Shown here: positions 19,979 through 31,400 of the stretch, piece after piece | Layout: each line of letters opens with the position of its first letter | Numbering within the stretch: the first letter of the stretch is position 1 | Assembly (NCBI RefSeq): GCF_002902365.1 | Contig: NZ_PPQC01000004.1 | Location: 1 to 64,000, forward strand | Source: Staphylococcus cohnii subsp. cohnii | GTDB lineage: Bacteria > Bacillota > Bacilli > Staphylococcales > Staphylococcaceae | Direction: 5' to 3' | DNA length: 64,000 nt | Translations under genes and position numbers: made by a program | Notes under the pieces: generated by a model | Seen by the model: only the letters and a program-made list of their open reading frames with translations | Database searches by the model: none | What the model was told of the DNA's origin: nothing

Positions 19979-20263
19979 ATGCAAAACAAATTAATTCCAG
20001 GTATATTATTAGGTGCTGTAATAGGAGGCACAGCAACACTTGCTGACAAATCTACACGCCAATCATTAAAACAATCAATTAAAGATATTAAAGAAGGTAA
20101 TCGTTCACAAAAACCTTCAGCAATTTCTAATATAAAAGATGAAGTCTCTTATTGGAAAGATGCAATAGAAGAAATCAGACGTAATAATCCAGAGTTAGAG
20201 CGTTCCTTAAAAGATGCAAAAGACACATTTGTTGAACGCAAAAATAATCGTTTAAAAAATTAA
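19979..20263 (+). CDS. YtxH-like small membrane-associated protein
   Basis: 94 residues: an N-terminal glycine-rich hydrophobic stretch LIPGILLGAVIGGTATLA (about 5-22), then a charged helical tail ending in basic residues. This is the YtxH general-stress-protein layout; function unknown. GAGAGGGG precedes the ATG. Second gene after ptpA. Confidence 0.75.
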   Translation: MQNKLIPGILLGAVIGGTATLADKSTRQSLKQSIKDIKEGNRSQKPSAISNIKDEVSYWKDAIEEIRRNNPELERSLKDAKDTFVERKNNRLKN

Positions 20264-20575
20264 ATAAATAATATCGTGACTAGTGAACATAATAAAATGT
20301 TTGGTCGCTTCATAATGATTGTTTGAAGTGAAGGGTCATAGATGACTTACGCATAATATAACATAGTCATCCAATCGGGGGTGGGAATTGGAAATCTACT
20401 TTATAAGTTTTGATTTCTTTCCTAACCCCCTTTATTTTTGATTTGTTATTTTGGTATTTTATTTTTCAAAAGTTACTTTATTTTAAAAGAATATAGCAAC
20501 ACATATTTACCTTTAATGCATTTTACAGTATATTAAACTGTATACGTAAAATATCAATACATAAGGAGATTTGAT
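20264..20575. other. Intergenic region ytxH-yihY with degenerate GTGGG hairpin
   Basis: The hairpin at 20377-20430 (GGGGGTGGGAA...GAAATC with GATTTC...CCTAACCCCC) probably terminates the ptpA operon and resembles a decayed GTGGGAC repeat. The remainder, up to AAGGAG before the yihY gene, is AT-rich with no ORF. Confidence 0.6.
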
Positions 20576-21655
20576 ATGTCTAAAAATGAAAAAACATCTT
20601 CTAATTTTCTAAATGAAACTAAAGAAATGGAAGATCAAAAGAACAAAAAAGATAAGAACGAACAAATTGAACGTGATCGTATATACATAACACCAAATGA
20701 ATTTAAATCGAAATCACCAAAAAAAGACAATCAAGAATTTTTTGTATCACGTATCAATAAGCCTGCAAAATATACTAAAGATTCAAATTTTTTCTCTTAT
20801 TTAGTATATAGAATAGGAAAAGACGATGCATCAGGATTATCAGCACAACTATCCTATTATTTTATGTTATCTCTATTTCCTATGTTACTTTTCTTGTTAT
20901 CAATTGTGCCGTACCTCGGTATTAAACAAAGTTCGATTAGAAGCATGATTAAGGAACATGTGCCACAAGATTACGCACCACAAGTATCATCTATTATTGG
21001 CGATATTATGGGTAATGCAAGTGGCGGTATTTTATCTGTAGGGTTAATCTTAGCGTTATGGTCTGCTTCTAATGGTATGACCGCTTTGATGAATTCTTTT
21101 AATGTGGCTTATGACGTAGAAGATAGCAGAAATTTTATTGTTTCTAAACTATTAAGTGTAGTATTTACACTGGCATTAATTATCGTCTTACCACTAGCAA
21201 TTGTATTGCCTACATTTGGTGAACAAATCGGGTCATTGCTATTTGGACCTTTAGGCTTAGGCGATCAAGTTAAATGGATTTTCAACTTAGTTAGATTTGC
21301 GCTACCTGTTATTGTAGTACTCATAGCATTTATAGTACTTTATACGTTAGCACCAAATGTTAAAATTAAAATGCTTTCTGTTATACCAGGAGCTATTTTT
21401 GCAACTATCGTATTTTTAGGCGGCTCTTATTTATTTGGTATTTACATTTCAAACTTTGCTAACTATTCTAAAACATATGGTAGTATCGCCGGTATTATTA
21501 TATTAATGTTATGGCTTTATATTACTGGTTTTATCATCATTATTGGTGCTGAAATCAATGCAATTATGCATCAAAGAAAAGTAGTTGCAGGTAAAACACC
21601 AGAAGAAATTACAATTGATCAAATTGAAGAAGAAAAGAATAACAGCGTAGATTAA
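20576..21655 (+). CDS. YihY/virulence factor BrkB family membrane protein
   Basis: 359-residue inner-membrane protein of the YihY/BrkB family, function unresolved. The first 85 residues are hydrophilic and highly charged, then about six transmembrane segments follow (from FFSYLVYRIG... to IIIIGAEINAI). Family hallmarks include DDASGLSAQLSYYFMLSLFP, and AGIIILMLWLY with GAEINA near the end. AAGGAG seven bases before the ATG. The long charged N-terminus is usual in staphylococcal members. Confidence 0.85.
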   Translation: MSKNEKTSSNFLNETKEMEDQKNKKDKNEQIERDRIYITPNEFKSKSPKKDNQEFFVSRINKPAKYTKDSNFFSYLVYRIGKDDASGLSAQLSYYFMLSLFPMLLFLLSIVPYLGIKQSSIRSMIKEHVPQDYAPQVSSIIGDIMGNASGGILSVGLILALWSASNGMTALMNSFNVAYDVEDSRNFIVSKLLSVVFTLALIIVLPLAIVLPTFGEQIGSLLFGPLGLGDQVKWIFNLVRFALPVIVVLIAFIVLYTLAPNVKIKMLSVIPGAIFATIVFLGGSYLFGIYISNFANYSKTYGSIAGIIILMLWLYITGFIIIIGAEINAIMHQRKVVAGKTPEEITIDQIEEEKNNSVD

Positions 21656-21685
21656 ACGACAGAATCTTTCTCCGATTATAAATTT

Positions 21686-21742
21686 AAAAAAGCTAAAACC
21701 TAGGCACACAGTATTGTATCTCTGCTTAGGTTTTAGCTTTTT
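21686..21742. terminator. Bidirectional terminator, yihY / vraR
   Basis: AAAAAGCTAAAACCTAGG pairs with CTTAGGTTTTAGCTTTTTT; convergent genes on either side. Confidence 0.92.
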
Positions 21743-22372
21743 TTATTGTATTAAATTATGTTGAAATGCATAGATTACAGCTTGAGTTCTATCTTGTACT
21801 TCTAATTTACTCAATACGTTACTCACATGTGTTTTAACTGTTTTGATTGTAATATGTGAAGCACTGGCAATTTCTTGGTTTGAGTACCCTTTTGCAATCA
21901 ATAATAATATTTCCATTTCACGTTCAGTTAACATCTCATATAATTCAGCGCGTTGTTTCATACGATTTCTCATTTTAACCAACACTTCTGCTTCAAATAC
22001 AGATTCATCACGATATGTTTTGCGTATTGCTTCAGCGATATCACTGGCACTTGTTGTTTTTAAAATATAGCTATCTACACCAGAATCTAGCGCGCGGTAC
22101 ACTTCATTATCTTCAATATAACTTGTTAGCATAACAACTTTAATGTGTGGCAAATCTTTCTTAATTTGTTCTGTAGCTTCTACGCCATCCATATCATCCA
22201 TCAGTAAGTCCATTAAAATTAAATCAGGTTTTAGTTCATGTGCTTTTTCAATTGCATCTTTACCCGATTGCCCTTCTCCGACTACTTCTATATCTGGTTG
22301 AGTAGATAAATAACTAGAAATACCAATTCTGACCATCTCATGATCATCAACAAATAATACTTTAATCGGCAT
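21743..22372 (-). CDS. vraR: VraR, NarL-family response regulator
   Basis: Cell-wall stress response regulator, 209 residues. Receiver domain (1-120) with phospho-acceptor D55 and acidic residues D9-D10; LuxR-type helix-turn-helix (about 145-205) with [22 protein letters not shown]. When phosphorylated by VraS it activates cell-wall synthesis genes and its own operon; S. aureus targets include sgtB. Its first 11 bases overlap the end of vraS, giving translational coupling. Last gene of vraU-vraT-vraS-vraR. Confidence 0.96.
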   Translation of the reverse strand: MPIKVLFVDDHEMVRIGISSYLSTQPDIEVVGEGQSGKDAIEKAHELKPDLILMDLLMDDMDGVEATEQIKKDLPHIKVVMLTSYIEDNEVYRALDSGVDSYILKTTSASDIAEAIRKTYRDESVFEAEVLVKMRNRMKQRAELYEMLTEREMEILLLIAKGYSNQEIASASHITIKTVKTHVSNVLSKLEVQDRTQAVIYAFQHNLIQ

Positions 22373-23405
22373 ATGAATCCTCCTTATTTAATGGGGCTTT
22401 GACTTCAATTCGTGTTCCTGAATCTGGCAGTGATACTATATGAAACGTTGCGCCTATTTCAAGTGCTCGTTCGCGCATATTTTTTAACCCATAGCTTTGT
22501 TCTACCTTATCATCTACATTAAAGCCTTTACCATCATCTTGTATACGTAATAATAAATATTCTTCTCTATTAAACAATTCAATTGTAACTTTTGTCCCTT
22601 TTGAATGTCTTAATGTATTTGAAATTGCTTCTTGTGTAATTCTAAATAAATGATCTTCTATACCTTTGGGTACGTCGAATTCTTCAATATCATGTACAAC
22701 TTTCATAGGCACCTTTTTCTGCAAATCAACCACTAAATCTTTGATACCTTGGCCAAGTGATTTATCTTTCAAGCCAATTGGTCTTAAATGCAATAGCAAG
22801 GCACGCATTTCTAACTGTGAATCTTGGATCATTTTTTCCAATACTGGAATTTGTTGATCTAAAGGTGCTTTCAAATCAGTTTCTTTAATAGCAGAGAGCA
22901 TCATACTTGCTGCAAACAATTGCTGGCTTACGGAATCATGTAACTCTCGAGCCAGTCTTTGTCTTTCGTCTTCAATTATTTTTTTAACTTTCACATCGTT
23001 CATATTATATGATTCATTCGTTAAATTTTGTGTTTTTAAACGCAATCTATGAACTTCTTGATTGAGCGGTACAAGCGTTTGATATAATTCAATTGTTTCA
23101 TTATATAATTCTATATTTTGATCATTGATACCTACTGTTTGTCCTTCTATAGAACGCTCAATTTGGTCTTGTAACCAATGATTTTGTTGATTGATTTTAT
23201 ACGCTAATACTGAGCCAACAATGATGCAAAGTAATATAACTAATAAGTTGATAAATAGTAAAACTGGTATTCCAAAGATTTGCGTATAAATCATGCCTTG
23301 AAAATATATAATATTCACAAAAACTTTATCTATAAAAAACATAGCGAAAAATGTACTATAAACTAATATCAACATTGATCCTATTGCTCTTATGTAGTGA
23401 TTCAT
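22362..23405 (-). CDS. vraS: VraS, cell-wall stress sensor histidine kinase
   Basis: 347-residue membrane kinase with two N-terminal transmembrane helices (about 12-30 and 42-65) and a very short extracellular loop, as in intramembrane-sensing kinases. Phospho-acceptor H156 lies in [12 protein letters not shown] (HisKA_3), followed by an HATPase domain with [13 protein letters not shown] and DDGKGFN. It overlaps vraT by 4 bases and vraR by 11. Confidence 0.96.
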   Translation of the reverse strand: MNHYIRAIGSMLILVYSTFFAMFFIDKVFVNIIYFQGMIYTQIFGIPVLLFINLLVILLCIIVGSVLAYKINQQNHWLQDQIERSIEGQTVGINDQNIELYNETIELYQTLVPLNQEVHRLRLKTQNLTNESYNMNDVKVKKIIEDERQRLARELHDSVSQQLFAASMMLSAIKETDLKAPLDQQIPVLEKMIQDSQLEMRALLLHLRPIGLKDKSLGQGIKDLVVDLQKKVPMKVVHDIEEFDVPKGIEDHLFRITQEAISNTLRHSKGTKVTIELFNREEYLLLRIQDDGKGFNVDDKVEQSYGLKNMRERALEIGATFHIVSLPDSGTRIEVKAPLNKEDSYAD

Positions 23406-24103
23406 TTATAAATCACCTCAACATCTCCAATAAATGTTGACAAATAGACATTAACAGCATAATTATCTTCTTTTGTTTCTTCAACAACTTTAATATTGTT
23501 GTTTTCAACTTTATATGATGTTTCATTAACATATGCATTACCATAAAGTGCTGAAAAATGTAATTTTATATTGTAATTTAAAGGCACAATAATTTGCACT
23601 TTACCTAAAAAATGTCTGATTACTACAGTATTATGTTCTCTAATATTAGCAGCTTTAGACATATCTATATGAATGTCACCAATACCATGCTGTATTTGTA
23701 AATCTTCCCATTTATAAACATAAATAGGTGTACGTTGTTCACCAAACCACTTTTGCTTAATAAATTCTGGAGATTCTACTGCCTCTTCTGTCGCAATAAT
23801 TTTCAAAGGTTTGAACCTATAAAATATATATCTCACAATTAACACAATTAAAAATATAAATAATATGATAATTGTGTATTTATTGGATAGTAAAGTAAAA
23901 GCAATAAGTAATACCCCTATCCAAAACGCTAATAACCCTCGTATTTTATGAAAATATAAATATCCTACATAAACCAATATGCAGCCTAGTAATAATACAA
24001 AAATAAAACCTATTTTTTCAAAGAAAATATAGTAGAAATTAGCTATTATCATTAATGCTGTAAACACAATCAACATTTCAGTTGATATATATTTATGAGT
24101 CAT
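23402..24103 (-). CDS. vraT: VraT (LiaF/YvqF-like) membrane regulator
   Basis: 233-residue membrane protein required with VraSR for the cell-wall stress response in S. aureus. Four to five hydrophobic segments fill the first 95 residues. The C-terminal half is the cell wall-active antibiotics response domain (DUF2154 type), with repeated beta-strands such as [12 protein letters not shown] and [10 protein letters not shown]. The end overlaps the vraS start by 4 bases; vraU ends 16 bases upstream. Confidence 0.92.
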   Translation of the reverse strand: MTHKYISTEMLIVFTALMIIANFYYIFFEKIGFIFVLLLGCILVYVGYLYFHKIRGLLAFWIGVLLIAFTLLSNKYTIIILFIFLIVLIVRYIFYRFKPLKIIATEEAVESPEFIKQKWFGEQRTPIYVYKWEDLQIQHGIGDIHIDMSKAANIREHNTVVIRHFLGKVQIIVPLNYNIKLHFSALYGNAYVNETSYKVENNNIKVVEETKEDNYAVNVYLSTFIGDVEVIYK

Positions 24104-24119
24104 GTTTCGCCACCTTTCT

Positions 24120-24506
24120 TCAAGCGACTAAACTAATTTGTTCGATTAAATCACATTCTGTTTCAACATTCACTTTTTCCTTTGCCTGTTGTGATAAATC
24201 GGCTACAATACGTGCGTAGTCTGCTTCCATTTCATTCAAATCATTTTTAATTTTTTCTATATCATAGTGCTCAATCTCTTGTGCACATTCAATATCAGAT
24301 TCATCTAAAATGTCGATATACTTATTTTCTAAAGATAATGTTAAATGATCTATTAATCTAGCTACATAAGTTTTTCTTTCAAATAGATAATTTATGTACA
24401 TTTCTATACTTCTTAATTTTTTATCAAGATATTGTCTGTATTCAATTAAACTTGAATAAAAGGTTTGTTTAGTCATTTTTTCTAGATAAGTCGTAATATA
24501 ATTCAT
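24120..24506 (-). CDS. vraU: VraU, first gene of the vra operon
   Basis: 128-residue cytoplasmic protein, predicted almost wholly helical and probably coiled-coil (IEKIKNDLNEMEADYARIVADLSQQ). Function unknown; it opens the vraUTSR operon. GAGGTGATT sits ideally before the ATG. A TATAAT (24535-24540, minus strand) 28 bases upstream overlaps the T-run of the map terminator, leaving a very short leader. Confidence 0.88.
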   Translation of the reverse strand: MNYITTYLEKMTKQTFYSSLIEYRQYLDKKLRSIEMYINYLFERKTYVARLIDHLTLSLENKYIDILDESDIECAQEIEHYDIEKIKNDLNEMEADYARIVADLSQQAKEKVNVETECDLIEQISLVA

Positions 24507-24534
24507 AGAATCACCTCATGATTGATTAGATTCT

Positions 24535-24573
24535 ATTATAAAAAATTTCCGGAACCATTAGTATAGGCTCCGG
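24535..24573 (-). terminator. map terminator overlapping the vraU promoter
   Basis: CCGGAGCC pairs with GGTTCCGG (24549-24573) 38 bases beyond the map stop. The following AAATTTTTTATAATAG supplies both the terminator T-run and the TATAAT of the vraU promoter (24535-24540). Confidence 0.65.
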
Positions 24574-24610
24574 AACCATCTTATATTAGGACTTTAGACC
24601 GAAACTTATT

Positions 24611-25441
<831 letters not shown>

Positions 25442-25539
25442 TTATCATATATAGTTTAACATTTTAACCAAATAATGACATAACCACTTTTACAATTCTG
25501 GTTAAATCATTAAACGTTTATTTTTATAGGAGTTTTAAT

Positions 25540-26526
25540 ATGAATGATTCTTGGTATAAAAATATTATTGGTGCACGAACTTTGAAAACAGGTTTAGCTA
25601 CATTTTTAACTGCTCTTTTTTGTTTAGCTTTAAACTTAAATCCAATTTTTGCTATATTAACAGCTATTGTCACAATTGAACCAACCGCTAAGGCATCGTT
25701 AATAAAAGGTTATAGAAGACTACCTGCAACAATTATCGGTGCGTTGTTTGCCGTTATATTTACTTTTATTTTTGGCGATCAATCTGCTTTTGCCTATGCA
25801 TTTAGTGCAACATTCACAATTATTCTTTGTACAAAATTAAATTTACAAGTAGGTACAACTGTAGCAACTTTAACTGCAATGGCTATGATTCCGGGCATAC
25901 ATGATGCTTACTACTTTAATTTCTTCTCCAGGTTATTAACGGCAATTATTGGATTAGTTACAGCGGGCCTAGTAAACTTTATTGTCTTACCTCCCAAATA
26001 TTATGATCAATTGGAGGATGCTATTACTCAAACTGAAGAAAAAATGTACGCATTATTTCATAAGCGTATGCGCCAACTTGTTATTGGTAAATTTTTTAAT
26101 GGAACGACCAATCAACAATTAACCACATTATTAAATTTAAACCAAAAAGTCGAGACGTTACTTTCTTATCAAAAAGATGAGCTCAGTTATCACAAACACC
26201 ACAATTCAGAATGGATTCGTTTAAAATCTTTAACTACACGAACACATACAAATCGCTTGTTTATAACGCACTTATCTAACTTAGTTTTTTTACCAAAAGA
26301 TACACAAGTTACTTTTACTAAAGATGAGCAACTTGCCATCCTAAATATTGCTGAGAGTATAAATAACATACATAGAACTGGACATTTTGAACGTCATCCA
26401 AAATCAGCGTCGTTACTTAAATCCACTGTCAAAGGTTTAGATGAGTTTGATAAAAATCAATTAAAAAGTCATATTGTCTATGAAATACTATTAATTTATA
26501 GAATTTTAAATAATCGATTTGCCTAA
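25540..26526 (+). CDS. FUSC/aromatic acid exporter-like membrane protein (copy 2)
   Basis: 328-residue paralogue of the protein at 3962-5056. They share an N-terminal start GARxLKTGxA, about five transmembrane segments to residue 145, and a boundary motif [12 protein letters not shown] (compare NLLFLPPKFESK). The C-terminal half is soluble and helical. Substrate unknown. AGGAG precedes the ATG. Confidence 0.8.
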   Translation: MNDSWYKNIIGARTLKTGLATFLTALFCLALNLNPIFAILTAIVTIEPTAKASLIKGYRRLPATIIGALFAVIFTFIFGDQSAFAYAFSATFTIILCTKLNLQVGTTVATLTAMAMIPGIHDAYYFNFFSRLLTAIIGLVTAGLVNFIVLPPKYYDQLEDAITQTEEKMYALFHKRMRQLVIGKFFNGTTNQQLTTLLNLNQKVETLLSYQKDELSYHKHHNSEWIRLKSLTTRTHTNRLFITHLSNLVFLPKDTQVTFTKDEQLAILNIAESINNIHRTGHFERHPKSASLLKSTVKGLDEFDKNQLKSHIVYEILLIYRILNNRFA

Positions 26527-26556
26527 TATAATCAATTAAATATTGTTACATCAACA

Positions 26557-26588
26557 AAACAGCCTAGAACATTTTGTCCTAGGCTGTG
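26557..26588. terminator. Bidirectional terminator, FUSC copy 2 / gatD
   Basis: ACAGCCTAG-A-ACA pairs with TGT-C-CTAGGCTGT between convergent genes. Confidence 0.88.
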
Positions 26589-26619
26589 ATTTATTTTATT
26601 CATACGAGTTAAATCTTTA

Positions 26620-27342
26620 CTATTTTTGTTGAGAAACGCGCTCAACAATTACCTTCTTAGCTGCTTCTTCCTCTGAATTGTCTAATTCTTTCGGTTCAAA
26701 TACAATGCCTTTACGTTCGCATGCTTTTTCTAATAGATAATCTGTAATTTCATGATTTTTAGGTAATATCGGTCCATGTAAATAAGTACCTAGTAGATTC
26801 TTGTAATGAATGCCTTCTTTAGCATCGTCATCATTATTACCAAAGCCATGAGTAACTTCACCTAAAGTTCCGTAATTATGATAAGTACGGCCCCCATGAT
26901 TTTCAAATCCTACAATTGTACCAAAAGTATTACTTTCAATAACGATATCCCCTGTCAAACGATTTTTTTTAGATTCTGTATAAAAATCTAAAATATTTAA
27001 ACCGTCTAATTCAGTACCATCTGGTGTAATGTATTTACGTCCTAAAAACTGGTAACCACCACATATAGTTAAACCAGGCAAACCATCTTCAATAGCAGCT
27101 TTTAACTTATTTTTTATTTTACTCAATTCTAATGTCGCTAATGCTTGTTCTCTGTCACTACCTCCACCTATAAAGAAGATATCACATTCATCAAAAGTAA
27201 CATTATCTGTCTGATTAATATCTACAACTTTCAAAGTGATATTACGGCGTTTTGCACGTTGTTTAAGTGCAATGATATTCCCTATATCACTGTACAAATT
27301 TAATTTATCAGGCATAAAGTGATAGACCGTCAACTCATTCAT
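26620..27342 (-). CDS. gatD: GatD, glutaminase subunit of lipid II amidotransferase
   Basis: With MurT, amidates the D-glutamate of lipid II to D-isoglutamine. 240 residues, class I (CobB/CobQ-like) glutamine amidotransferase with nucleophile C94 in TICGGYQF and H189 in YLHGP, the same numbering as S. aureus GatD. The start overlaps the murT stop by 4 bases, guaranteeing coupled synthesis of the two subunits. Confidence 0.95.
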   Translation of the reverse strand: MNELTVYHFMPDKLNLYSDIGNIIALKQRAKRRNITLKVVDINQTDNVTFDECDIFFIGGGSDREQALATLELSKIKNKLKAAIEDGLPGLTICGGYQFLGRKYITPDGTELDGLNILDFYTESKKNRLTGDIVIESNTFGTIVGFENHGGRTYHNYGTLGEVTHGFGNNDDDAKEGIHYKNLLGTYLHGPILPKNHEITDYLLEKACERKGIVFEPKELDNSEEEAAKKVIVERVSQQK

Positions 27343-28658
27343 TTTACGTTATCCTCCTCAAAAGAGTGATTCAATTGTTTTAACATTGGAGCAAGCGAAG
27401 TATAGTTAGGTATTGCTACAGTAAAACTATTAGTATATTCCATTGTTTTCGCAGTCGCTTTATAGATATCATTTTCTAAAATAACTGGTACATCTATCTC
27501 TGCAAGCTTTAATCTCAATTGTAGCTCTTCTGCTCGTGTACCTGTAACTATTATAGCTTCTATCTGTTGATTCGCTAATTTTTCAAAGTCAGCATCATAA
27601 ATCCATGATGTGTCACGTCCATCTGCAGCATAATCATTTAAACTGATGACATAAACTTTGTTCCCTTCTATCCGATCACCAACTGAGAGACTTGCATTCA
27701 TACCTGCAGGGTTCTTAGCTAGATTGATCATTGCTTCTTTCGTACCTTTTTTAAAATACTGCATTCTGCCATTATCAGAAGTATAAGTTTCAAAACCTTT
27801 TCGAATTGACGCGTCATTTAATCCAAGTTCTCTGAGCACGGTATAAGCAGCAATTGCATTATATGCATTAAAATCGCCTGCAATTTTCATATTAAATGTA
27901 GTAGTCCCAACATTTAAATTAATAAAAGGTGTTAAATCAAATTGAGTTACTTCATATTTTGAGTTTTCTCGTCTAAAGCCACATTCACAATAATAATGGC
28001 CTAATTGATTATAATGAATATAATCATAATGTAATAAGCGACCACAATTAGGACAATATCTACTTTCATTCATAGAACTTTGTTCAAAATCATGCGCGTG
28101 CTTTTGCATTCCATAATAATTAACAGTGTCACTCGCTATTTTTAATCTACTCACAAATGGATCATCAGCATTTAACAATAATTTTATCCCTTTATTATCA
28201 ATTGCTTTGGCAATATTATTTACCATAATATCGATTTCCCCAAATCGATCCATTTGATCACGGAAGAAATTAGTAACCACCATCATCGTAGGCGTAACTT
28301 CATTAAGTACTCTTGGTATTGAACCTTCATCAATTTCAATAACTGCAATTTTTGTGTTTTTTTTAATTTGCAAAATAAAGGCTGATGTAATGCCAGCAGC
28401 CATATTGGCACCTTCATTATTATGTATGATTTCTATTTGATTCTCTTTCAAAGTATGACCTATTAAATTTGATGTAGTCGTTTTCCCGTTTGTACCACTT
28501 ATAAATACAATCTCATCTACATGAGATGCTAATTCTCTTAAAATATTTTTATCCACTTTTCTAGCGACTTGTCCTGGTAAGTCTGTTCCCTTTTTCCCAA
28601 CAGTACGACTTACTTGTCTTGCCAGTCTCGCTAGACGTGTTGCAGTCCATTGTCTCAT
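27339..28658 (-). CDS. murT: MurT, ligase subunit of lipid II amidotransferase
   Basis: Mur-ligase-like ATP-dependent subunit, 439 residues. The P-loop is SGTNGKTTT (54-62). A zinc ribbon inserted in the central domain has C202, C205, C224 and C226 (CPNCG...CECG). The C-terminal DUF1727 domain carries the GatD contact. Forms a two-gene operon with gatD and acts at the inner membrane face on lipid II. Confidence 0.95.
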   Translation of the reverse strand: MRQWTATRLARLARQVSRTVGKKGTDLPGQVARKVDKNILRELASHVDEIVFISGTNGKTTTSNLIGHTLKENQIEIIHNNEGANMAAGITSAFILQIKKNTKIAVIEIDEGSIPRVLNEVTPTMMVVTNFFRDQMDRFGEIDIMVNNIAKAIDNKGIKLLLNADDPFVSRLKIASDTVNYYGMQKHAHDFEQSSMNESRYCPNCGRLLHYDYIHYNQLGHYYCECGFRRENSKYEVTQFDLTPFINLNVGTTTFNMKIAGDFNAYNAIAAYTVLRELGLNDASIRKGFETYTSDNGRMQYFKKGTKEAMINLAKNPAGMNASLSVGDRIEGNKVYVISLNDYAADGRDTSWIYDADFEKLANQQIEAIIVTGTRAEELQLRLKLAEIDVPVILENDIYKATAKTMEYTNSFTVAIPNYTSLAPMLKQLNHSFEEDNVK

Positions 28659-28752
28659 CTACTTCCTCCTCTACTATTCACTCAAATATTATAACACGAT
28701 TAAGTTGTATTCCAAACAATTCTCAATGCAAATATCTTTCGCTTTCTTCAGA

Positions 28753-28767
28753 TTAGAATAATTATTA
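28753..28767. promoter_or_regulatory. Probable PerR box upstream of ftnA
   Basis: TTAGAATAATTATTA matches TTATAATNATTATAA at 13 of 15 positions, 60 bases before the ftnA start. Ferritin is a known PerR regulon member in S. aureus, and perR itself lies at 547-1008. Confidence 0.6.
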
Positions 28768-28827
28768 TTTACGAATGAGAATAAATTTGCTATACTAATG
28801 AAAACTGATACATGGAGGCTATTACTT

Positions 28828-29334
28828 ATGTTGAATAAAGAATTATTAGATGCATTAAATGAACAAATGAACCACGAATATTTTGCTGCACATGCTTATA
28901 TGGCAATGGCTGCATATTGTGATAGCAAGTCCTACGAAGGCTTTGCTAATTTCTATATTCAGCAGGCAAAAGAAGAAAGATTTCATGGTAAGAAAATTTA
29001 TGATTATATCAATGATCGTGGTGAACAAGCAATATTTAATTCAATACCAGCACCTAAATCTGAATTCACAAGTATCTTAGAAACTTTTGAAGATGGCTTA
29101 GCTCAAGAACAAGATGTAACACGTAGATTTTACAACTTATCTGACCTAGCTAATAAAGATAAAGATTATGCCACAATTTCATTTTTAAATTGGTTCCTAG
29201 ATGAACAAGTCGAAGAAGAATCAATGTTTGATACACATATTGATTATTTAAACCGTATCGGTGATGATAGTAACACTTTATATTTATATGAGAAAGAATT
29301 AGCTGCACGTTCATTTAATGAAGATGAGGCATAG
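28828..29334 (+). CDS. ftnA: Ferritin (bacterial non-haem)
   Basis: Iron-storage protein forming a 24-subunit shell with ferroxidase activity. From the ATG at 28828, chosen because GGAGG lies at 28814-28818, the protein has 168 residues. The ferroxidase ligands are E17, E50 and H53 ([16 protein letters not shown]), with further acids in the helix [10 protein letters not shown]. An in-frame ATG at 28798 would add ten unrelated residues without a ribosome binding site. Confidence 0.95.
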   Translation: MLNKELLDALNEQMNHEYFAAHAYMAMAAYCDSKSYEGFANFYIQQAKEERFHGKKIYDYINDRGEQAIFNSIPAPKSEFTSILETFEDGLAQEQDVTRRFYNLSDLANKDKDYATISFLNWFLDEQVEEESMFDTHIDYLNRIGDDSNTLYLYEKELAARSFNEDEA

Positions 29335-29387
29335 CGTTAATACGCTAACAATTTTTAAATTAATGATGAATATACAGAAGCATGCCA

Positions 29388-29418
29388 ACATGATTGGCAT
29401 GCTTTTTTAAGTCATTTT
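29388..29418 (+). terminator. Terminator of ftnA
   Basis: AAGCATGCCAA pairs with TTGGCATGCTT followed by TTTT, 54 bases after the ftnA stop. Confidence 0.92.
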
Positions 29419-29535
29419 CTGTTAGTAGCAAGGGACTGTTGGTCATCTATTAAGTTTAAGTGATTTTACTCACTTGACTTCGAAAAGAGAATTATATAAA
29501 GTCATAACATATTCTATAAGAGAAAGGGTTCTTGC

Positions 29536-30093
29536 TTGATGACAGCCAATGCTTATATTGCTTTAGATTTTGAAACTGCAAACGGAAAAAGAACGAGTAT
29601 ATGTTCAGTGGGAATGGTCAAAGTTATCAATCATCAAATCACAGAATCTTTTTATACACTGGTTAATCCAAATGACTATTTTTCAAAACAAAACATTGCC
29701 GTACATGGTATTAATCCAAATGATGTAAAAGATGCGCCGACATTTGACTCAGTATATCCATATATGATGCAATTTATTGATGGGTTACCAGTAGTTGCTC
29801 ATAATGCTGCATTTGATATGAATGTTTTATATGACAGCATTAAGCAAATTGGCCAAGACACACCAACAATCACTTATTTTTGTTCACTACAACTATCAAG
29901 AAAGACAGTAAATAATCATCGTTATGGGTTGAACCATATGATGCATTATTACAATCTAGATTTTCACGGTCATCACGATGCTTTAAATGATGCCAAAGCA
30001 TGCGCAATGATTACATTTCGATTATTAAAACACTATGATGATTTGAATAGTATATTATCAATATTTGGTAAGCAGTTAAAAGATAAAGATTAG
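29536..30093 (+). CDS. DEDD-family 3'-5' exonuclease (DnaQ/epsilon-like)
   Basis: 185-residue RNase H-fold exonuclease. Motifs: Exo I IALDFETANG (Asp-Glu), Exo II NAAFDMNVL (Asp), Exo III HHDALNDAKACA (His-Asp), giving a DEDDh enzyme like the proofreading domain of PolC/DnaQ but free-standing. Probable role in DNA repair or RNA/DNA trimming. AAGGG suits either the TTG at 29536 (spacing 7) or the ATG at 29539 (spacing 10). Convergent with dinB, 38 bases between the stops. Confidence 0.85.
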   Translation: MMTANAYIALDFETANGKRTSICSVGMVKVINHQITESFYTLVNPNDYFSKQNIAVHGINPNDVKDAPTFDSVYPYMMQFIDGLPVVAHNAAFDMNVLYDSIKQIGQDTPTITYFCSLQLSRKTVNNHRYGLNHMMHYYNLDFHGHHDALNDAKACAMITFRLLKHYDDLNSILSIFGKQLKDKD

Positions 30094-30131
30094 TTTATTC
30101 AAAATCAGAATTTATTTCCATGGTATTTCAT

Positions 30132-31202
30132 TTATATATAGTCATAAATTGTCATGTTTTCATATGTTGCTTTTTCTAAGTTACCTACTGTAACACCCAC
30201 AAGTCTAATTGGTGTTTCTGAATCTTTGAGTTCAGTATATAAACTATAAGCAATGTTATAAATATCCGTCTCATTTCTTATGGGATCTCTCAAACTTCTT
30301 TGTTTTGACAAAGTTTCAAATTTAAAAGTTTTAATTTTAACAGTGACAGTTTTGCCAGATTTTTGAATTCTGGCTAAACGTTCAGCTGTTTTATGACTTA
30401 ATTCCCAAATTTTTTGAAGAATTTGATCATCATCATTAACGTCTGTTGCAAAGGTGCGTTCTGTGCCAACTGACTTTCTAATTCTTGTGGCTTTCACTTC
30501 ATTATTATCTATACCTCTCGCCTTATTGTACAATCCATAACCGCGTTTTCCAAAAAGACGAATTAATTCACGCTCACTTTGGTTATATAAATCTTGGCCA
30601 TTATAAATTTTATGCTCATGCATTTTTTCTTTAGAAGCTTTGCCCACTCCTGGAAAATCACCTATATCTAAGCCCATTAATATTTCATGTACATTTTTAT
30701 AATCAATAATGGTTAAACCGTTAGGCTTATTCATACCGCTCGCTAATTTTGCCAAAAATTTATTATAAGAAACACCTGCAGAGGACGTTAATTGGGTAGC
30801 TTCGTATATATCTCTACGTATATATTGTGCAATCATAGACGCTGGTAAATCAGGACGGACTAAATGCGTAATGTCTAAATATGCTTCATCCAATGACAAT
30901 GGTTCAACGATTTCAGTGTAACTTTTAAAAATATTCATAATTGTGTTTGAAGCTTCTTTATAAGCTTCAAATCTAGGAGGTACATAAAAACCATTCGGAC
31001 ATAATTTATGTGCTTGTGCAGTGGGCATTGCAGAATGAACACCATATTTTCTTGCTTCATACGAAGCTGTTGACACCACGCCTCTACCGCTCGCTTTTCC
31101 ACCAACGATGACTGGTTTCCCTTTTAACTTTGGATTATCCCTTATTTCTACTTGAGCAAAGAAATAATCCATATCTATATGAATAATTCTTCTTTCTGTC
31201 AA
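30132..31202 (-). CDS. dinB: DNA polymerase IV
   Basis: Y-family translesion polymerase, 356 residues. Catalytic acids appear in [14 protein letters not shown] and [10 protein letters not shown]. The little-finger domain near 240-340 includes KSVGTERTF, and a helix-hairpin-helix is in [17 protein letters not shown]. The TTG at 31202 follows GGGAGG by eight bases and gives the family N-terminus; the in-frame GTG at 31211 overlaps the Shine-Dalgarno. No LexA-box match was seen upstream. Confidence 0.92.
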   Translation of the reverse strand: MTERRIIHIDMDYFFAQVEIRDNPKLKGKPVIVGGKASGRGVVSTASYEARKYGVHSAMPTAQAHKLCPNGFYVPPRFEAYKEASNTIMNIFKSYTEIVEPLSLDEAYLDITHLVRPDLPASMIAQYIRRDIYEATQLTSSAGVSYNKFLAKLASGMNKPNGLTIIDYKNVHEILMGLDIGDFPGVGKASKEKMHEHKIYNGQDLYNQSERELIRLFGKRGYGLYNKARGIDNNEVKATRIRKSVGTERTFATDVNDDDQILQKIWELSHKTAERLARIQKSGKTVTVKIKTFKFETLSKQRSLRDPIRNETDIYNIAYSLYTELKDSETPIRLVGVTVGNLEKATYENMTIYDYI

Positions 31203-31313
31203 TGCACACACCTCCCTTTTTAAACTTATATAATTATATTATTGTTATTTATATTACAATCTAAATGATTTTGTTACATAATATATGCTCATTATAGTAA
31301 AACAAACAAAAAA

Positions 31314-31386
31314 GAGTTAGCTATCCGCTTCTTAAATACGATATCATCTATAATGATAATTATGTATTTAGCAGTAATACTAACTC
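31314..31386 (-). terminator. Hairpin downstream of the DUF3267 pseudogene
   Basis: GAGTTAG (31314-31320) pairs with CTAACTC (31380-31386), with an inner AAATAC/GTATTT stem; the minus strand ends in TCTTTTTT. Confidence 0.75.
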
Positions 31387-31400
31387 AGATTAATTAATGC

